Origin: Apium graveolens
Taxonomy: Eukaryota; Streptophyta; Magnoliopsida; Apiales; Apiaceae
Assembly (NCBI RefSeq): GCF_009905375.1
Contig: NC_133647.1
Location: 175,583,939-175,647,938 of the forward strand
Direction: 5' to 3'
Length of the DNA stretch: 64,000 bases
The notes below the pieces were generated by a model. That model was not told where the DNA came from. It ran no database searches and saw nothing but the letters and a program-made list of their open reading frames with translations. The position numbers and the translations under genes are program-made. Of the stretch, positions 60,100 to 64,000 are shown piece by piece (position 1 is the stretch's first letter; each line of letters starts with the position of its first letter).

Positions 60100-61090
60100 T
60101 TCTCTCCACTCGTGTTTACACTCATTCTCACAAGTGTATCACTCCTCTCATAGCTCCAAAATCCAGCTGTACCTGCAAAGAAAATCACCTTAGTCATCCT
60201 TAAGGAGGTCACAGGTGGTGCAATGGGAGTTCGCAAATCCCCATCCTTGTTAGACTCGTCAGATGAATCTAAGTCATAATCTACAAGTTGCTAGTTTCCC
60301 TTTTTGGGTTCCAGATTTGAACTCTGGAAAGGTAAATAATGTTCCAAATAATTTAGCATAAAGATCAAAGTTTCCTTCTTATGTCTGTGAAGACATTTCC
60401 TTGTGACTCATCAGGTAATATTTGAATCATTGTCAACAAGTTGTCGATCTGCACCTATGTCAGATCCACTATCCGCAGATGCATCCAGGTTTATTAGTCC
60501 TGGGGAGGTAGACACTGACCACTGACATATGGCTATTGGATCAATATCCTCTCCTAACACCTATAAAGGCAATTGGCCCATTAAAGAACCTTGAACAATC
60601 GAATCAAACCGTAAAATGGTCGAAACTCTTATTTCTGTCAACTCATCCTTTGTGTGTGTATCATTTCCTTGTGCATCAAGAATTGTTTATGTTTGAGGTG
60701 GTGACACTACATCGGATACCCTGGCCGACAGGCGAATTTTAATAGACGCACCCTGTTGAGAGGATGAATCTTGTAACTGTTTTTGTGCCTTTTCAGCCAT
60801 TACATCTTTTTGAGAAGATGTATGGGGGCTAGCAGTTGTCTCGGTTTAAATACTACTCATCTTTGTAGGAGACAGAGCTGCTGGGTTGACTTCAGAACCT
60901 TCCTTATCTGGTGCACCAAGGCACTTTCTCCCTCACACTCATTCATACTTCATTTTAGTGGTAAGAGAGTGTTGGTTGGTTATGTTTCTGTATATGTCTT
61001 TACAGTCTGGGATATAAGTTGTGGGTTTTCAACCTCATGACTATCAAATGAAAGAATGCATTGGAGGCTGAACCTGTAGCACAGAGCATA
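60100..61090 (-). pseudogene. Decayed accessory ORF of element F
   Basis: Minus-strand fragments such as SEVNPAALSPTKMSS and SSQKDVMAEKAQKQ then SSSQQGASI (60728-60910) correspond to the middle of the H accessory ORF (31300-31390). Many stops; the ends are unclear. 59750-60100 may be its degraded C-terminal part but gives no recognisable motif. Confidence 0.55.
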
Positions 61091-63100
61091 TGGTAATATA
61101 TAGATAAAATGCACTTAAGATATATAATGCATGAAAATTATGCATTTAATCTTTTGAGAGAAATGATGTACAATAGTGATTTCAAAAGATTTTAATGAAA
61201 TAAGAATTCACCAATGTAGAAAGAAGTTTGATTTTCTCCTAAAATTGTTCGAGTACACAAGTCTGTTTTTATGCCTAAAAAGATAAATGATTTGATAAGA
61301 CACAGACTGATGACCTAGCAGTATTAAGAAGAGAAAGAAAGATTTTGTCTTTCAATATGAATGAGTTTTTGTAAAAGCATTGATCACTTAGGGTAAAGTC
61401 TAAGCAATTCTCATTCACGTCAAAAATACCATAATATATCTTTATAAAACTATTACCAACAACATAGTTTATTGATAAATAATTTAAATAAGACTGACTA
61501 TGCTGCTAATTTTAAATTATAGTGAATCTGTCAGATATAGCAACTCATGTAAATCCACTAGAACTTAAAATCTCACAATTATCTGCAACAAAATATTAAC
61601 AATATAACATTGTCTGATACTTGTCTAGTATTTTAGATACTAATAATTATTTTGCATCCTATTTTAAATATTAAAATAAGATATCAATGAATTAAATATC
61701 AATTATCTATCAAAAAGATATCAGCATTCAATTTTATATATCGTACAATTGTTAACTCCTAACAACTGTAATATCTCAAACAATATTGGTTCGATAAATA
61801 AAGCAACATTAACCAACATTGACTTGTTTGCAATCTTAGAAAAATATTCTAAGTTCCATATACTTTGATCCATTGAGTATTGCATATATTATCAAAGTGT
61901 TTAGGAATTTGCAAATAAGTATAAAAATTATTCTAAATTGATAACATATGGTTATTTCTAATAAAGCAATCAAACATTTTAACCATAGTTGTACTTTAAG
62001 AAAAATTTCTACACTTTCTATATCAGTATAAGTGACTGAAAATAAGCAATTATTACTTAGAGGAGTTCTAGGTAATATCACAAATACTAATACTTCACAA
62101 TTAGTTCATAATTAAACTCTTAACTAAGTATCATTAACTTATATAAGTCAATAATTAACACACAACTAATCATGTTACAATCATGATTCTGATTTCAGTG
62201 AATTCTTGAGATGTAAGCATTGCTAAATTCACTAAAACCAAAACCTCATAATTAACTTATAACATACAAGTTACAATCAATATACTACACATCAATTGTT
62301 GACATATTTAGTTATAATCAATCATGCTGCTTATTTATTTTAAGTTAGTTTGAATTATGGAGTAAATAAAATCATTGAATTGCTTCAATTTCCATAATCC
62401 AAACTACCCAAAATAAATACTAAATAAATAAATACTAAATATCTATGAGTTAGATACTAGCACTTAAATATTTTCATAATTATACTTGAATAATCACCAA
62501 TAAGATATATGATTATATACATGGCAATCACTTTCTGGATAATTAGTAATTATAGAAATATTTTCTAAGCATATAAAATATTGAAAGTTTTATACACATG
62601 ACTTAGAAAATACTTCAACTTTCAATATTAGTGATTTTAGAAATAAGCATTGGTTACCTAGAACAAAAATTCTAAATAATATCACTAATACTAAAAGTAC
62701 CACAATTATTCGTACATGATACAAATAACTATGTTGCATATTATTTTAATATAATTTAAATTATGAGACTGATATAGAATGGAATTGTCTACAGTCATAA
62801 TTTAAATCAATTAAAATAATATTCAAACTTAATGCTATAATACTTAACTACCACAAATGTATATCATATTGTAATCCTGATAATCAAGATAGTAGCACTA
62901 AGTACGAGGTACTGGATTACTGATAAATTCACAAGTCCTTTAAATATTGAAGATTTAATACTTGTGAACTTATATTAAGAATTCCTTACAGATAGGATTT
63001 CCAACTAATTGTGCAATGAATGATATCCCACACTTACAAACCAGTCTTGAAAAATTAATTTTATCAAATGATTTAATAAATGTTTCTGTCAGTAATTCTT
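61091..63100. other. AT-rich non-coding spacer of element F
   Basis: About 2 kb with no convincing ORF. It contains diverged internal duplications: about 62036-62110 resembles 62640-62715 (both with a CTAxxTAATATCAC core) at a spacing near 605 bases. Confidence 0.55.
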
Positions 63101-64000
63101 TGACTAAAAGACATGCTCTCTAAAGTAATGATACCTGGTGTGAAGGTGCCTTGTCATAGAGTGTTCCACAGAGTTATTGGATTTGAGGTTGTTTCATATC
63201 ATAACAAGAAATCAATTTTCTTCCTTGAAGTTGACAGCTTCCTGAGATGCTTCTCCTGTCACTTAAGTTGACAACTTCAGAGATGCTTCTCCTGTCTTTC
63301 TTATAACCTGCATAATCTGTATCTATATAGCCAAACATGTTAAGCATAATATCTTTAGGGTACTTTACTCCAGGAGTTGGTAGTCCCTTAAGATATCTAA
63401 TAATCTTGTTAATAGTTATAAGATTGGATTCTCTAGGTCCACTTGGAACCTTGCACTTTGGCATCTTGAGAACATTACATGTTGTCTATTAGTATTTGAG
63501 TAAAAGAGTGAGCTCGTCATACCTCTATAGCTTTCATTATACCTGAGTTGCACTGATCAAGCTTTAGTGGTTTCTGTTGGTAAGTAGTCTTGGCATGTTC
63601 AGAATCTTCTAAATTTTGCATCTTCAAAAGATCCTTAACTTACTTGTATTGCCATCATTCTTTTGGTTTACTTGTGCTCCTAAAAGAATTGTTCTTTTGG
63701 CTTGCTTGAGCTCCTAAAGGAATTATTCTAATGGCCTGCTTAAAGAACTTCCAAAAAGAATTGTAATCTTTCCAACATGCTCCTCCATACCTACTCTGCA
63801 ATAACTTAGCAAATAATCTTGCACAAGTCTTTGTTAGTAGACCAACATATAACATAATCATTATATCACTACACATATAAAATAATATGTTTGTGCCTAG
63901 TGATAAGAGAGTTATTAATATGATGACTCTACTGGTTCATTTTAAATATGTAACTTTAGTTAGAGTGCCATACCATGTCCTTGACGATTACTTGAGTAGT
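63101..64000 (-). pseudogene. 3' part of copia pol of element F (RT end and RNase H)
   Basis: Readable blocks on the minus strand: KDLLKMQNLEDSEHAKTT (RT end, about 63600), SNLITINKIIRYLKGLPTPG, then FGYIDTDYAGYKKDRRSIS (RNase H catalytic region; the usual DADYAG is DTDYAG) and QLQGRKLIS. A tandem duplication of about 36 bases at 63230-63297 repeats the RRSIS block in frame. Another degenerate duplication of about 40 bases lies at 63649-63745. The C terminus (TRYHYFREHV) reads in another frame near 63110-63150. Motifs match Sirevirus-type pol. Non-functional. Confidence 0.8.

Larger units (their letters stand above)
57765..64000 (-). mobile_element. Sirevirus-like Ty1/copia element F (3' part)
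   Basis: On the minus strand: RT/RNase H remnant (64000-63174), AT-rich spacer (63173-61091), decayed accessory ORF (61090-60100), a cluster of polypurine motifs (59707-59474), 3' LTR (59148-57765). It is inserted in LTR G; the right side lies outside the window, so the target duplication cannot be tested. Multiple polypurine tracts upstream of the 3' LTR and an extra ORF after pol are known traits of Sireviruses, which supports the clade call. Confidence 0.75.

Noticed and set aside
1..64000. A host protein-coding gene, CRISPR array, tRNA or rRNA in the window
   Set aside because: All motif-bearing frames are gag-pol or accessory ORFs of LTR elements; no clover-leaf, spacer-repeat or rRNA signature was seen. 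Small RNA genes in the AT-rich spacers cannot be excluded by eye.

Overview
The window is plant repeat DNA, almost certainly from a eudicot, probably an asterid (possibly Apiaceae; the species call is weak). Every coding segment I can recognise belongs to a long-terminal-repeat (LTR) retrotransposon. I found no host gene, tRNA, rRNA or CRISPR array. The sequence is AT-rich. Reading frames are broken mostly by C-to-T or G-to-A changes, as expected of old, methylated heterochromatin.

Layout. (1) Positions 1-18659 hold a minus-strand Ty1/copia element (called H2: LTR, PBS and gag at the right, a protease/integrase piece at 1-352). It is split by a Ty3/gypsy block of the chromodomain-bearing Tekay type at 353-16919. 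That block reads LTR-internal-LTR-partial internal, a tandem array with about 4 kb LTRs. (2) Positions 18784-22091, 31005-31662 and 52024-52865 are three pieces of one roughly 1,600-codon minus-strand accessory ORF (aORF) of a copia/Sirevirus-like element (H), whose pol 3' end lies at 53478-53624. (3) Two plus-strand copia elements of one family cut this aORF: C (22092-30999, TSD GTAGT) and D (31663-52018, TSD GATTG). (4) D is itself cut by a minus-strand Tekay element E (36325-48065, TSD GAAAG). The 5' LTR of E carries a hAT-like MITE (47176-47870). (5) The pol of H is cut by a plus-strand Tekay LTR, G (53625-57764). G is cut by a minus-strand Sirevirus-like element, F (57765-64000 and beyond).

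Inferred order of events: H first; then C and D in its aORF and G in its pol; then E in D and F in G; then the MITE in E. The Tekay tandem sits in the neighbouring copia unit by microhomology joining, not by a clean integration.

The most interesting signal is in the long LTRs of three diverged Tekay families (A/B, E, G). Each has a splice-donor-like site in the transcribed leader. Each then has, near the 3' end of the LTR, a short exon-like segment with an acceptor-like CAG or TAG, an ATG, a basic short peptide and a phase-0 donor-like GT. In A/B the next acceptor-like CAG abuts, in the same phase, the ATG of a 243-codon proline-rich ORF lying between the primer-binding site and gag. This suggests a spliced subgenomic mRNA that removes the PBS and encodes an accessory protein starting inside the LTR. 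It is an inference from sequence and needs transcript evidence.
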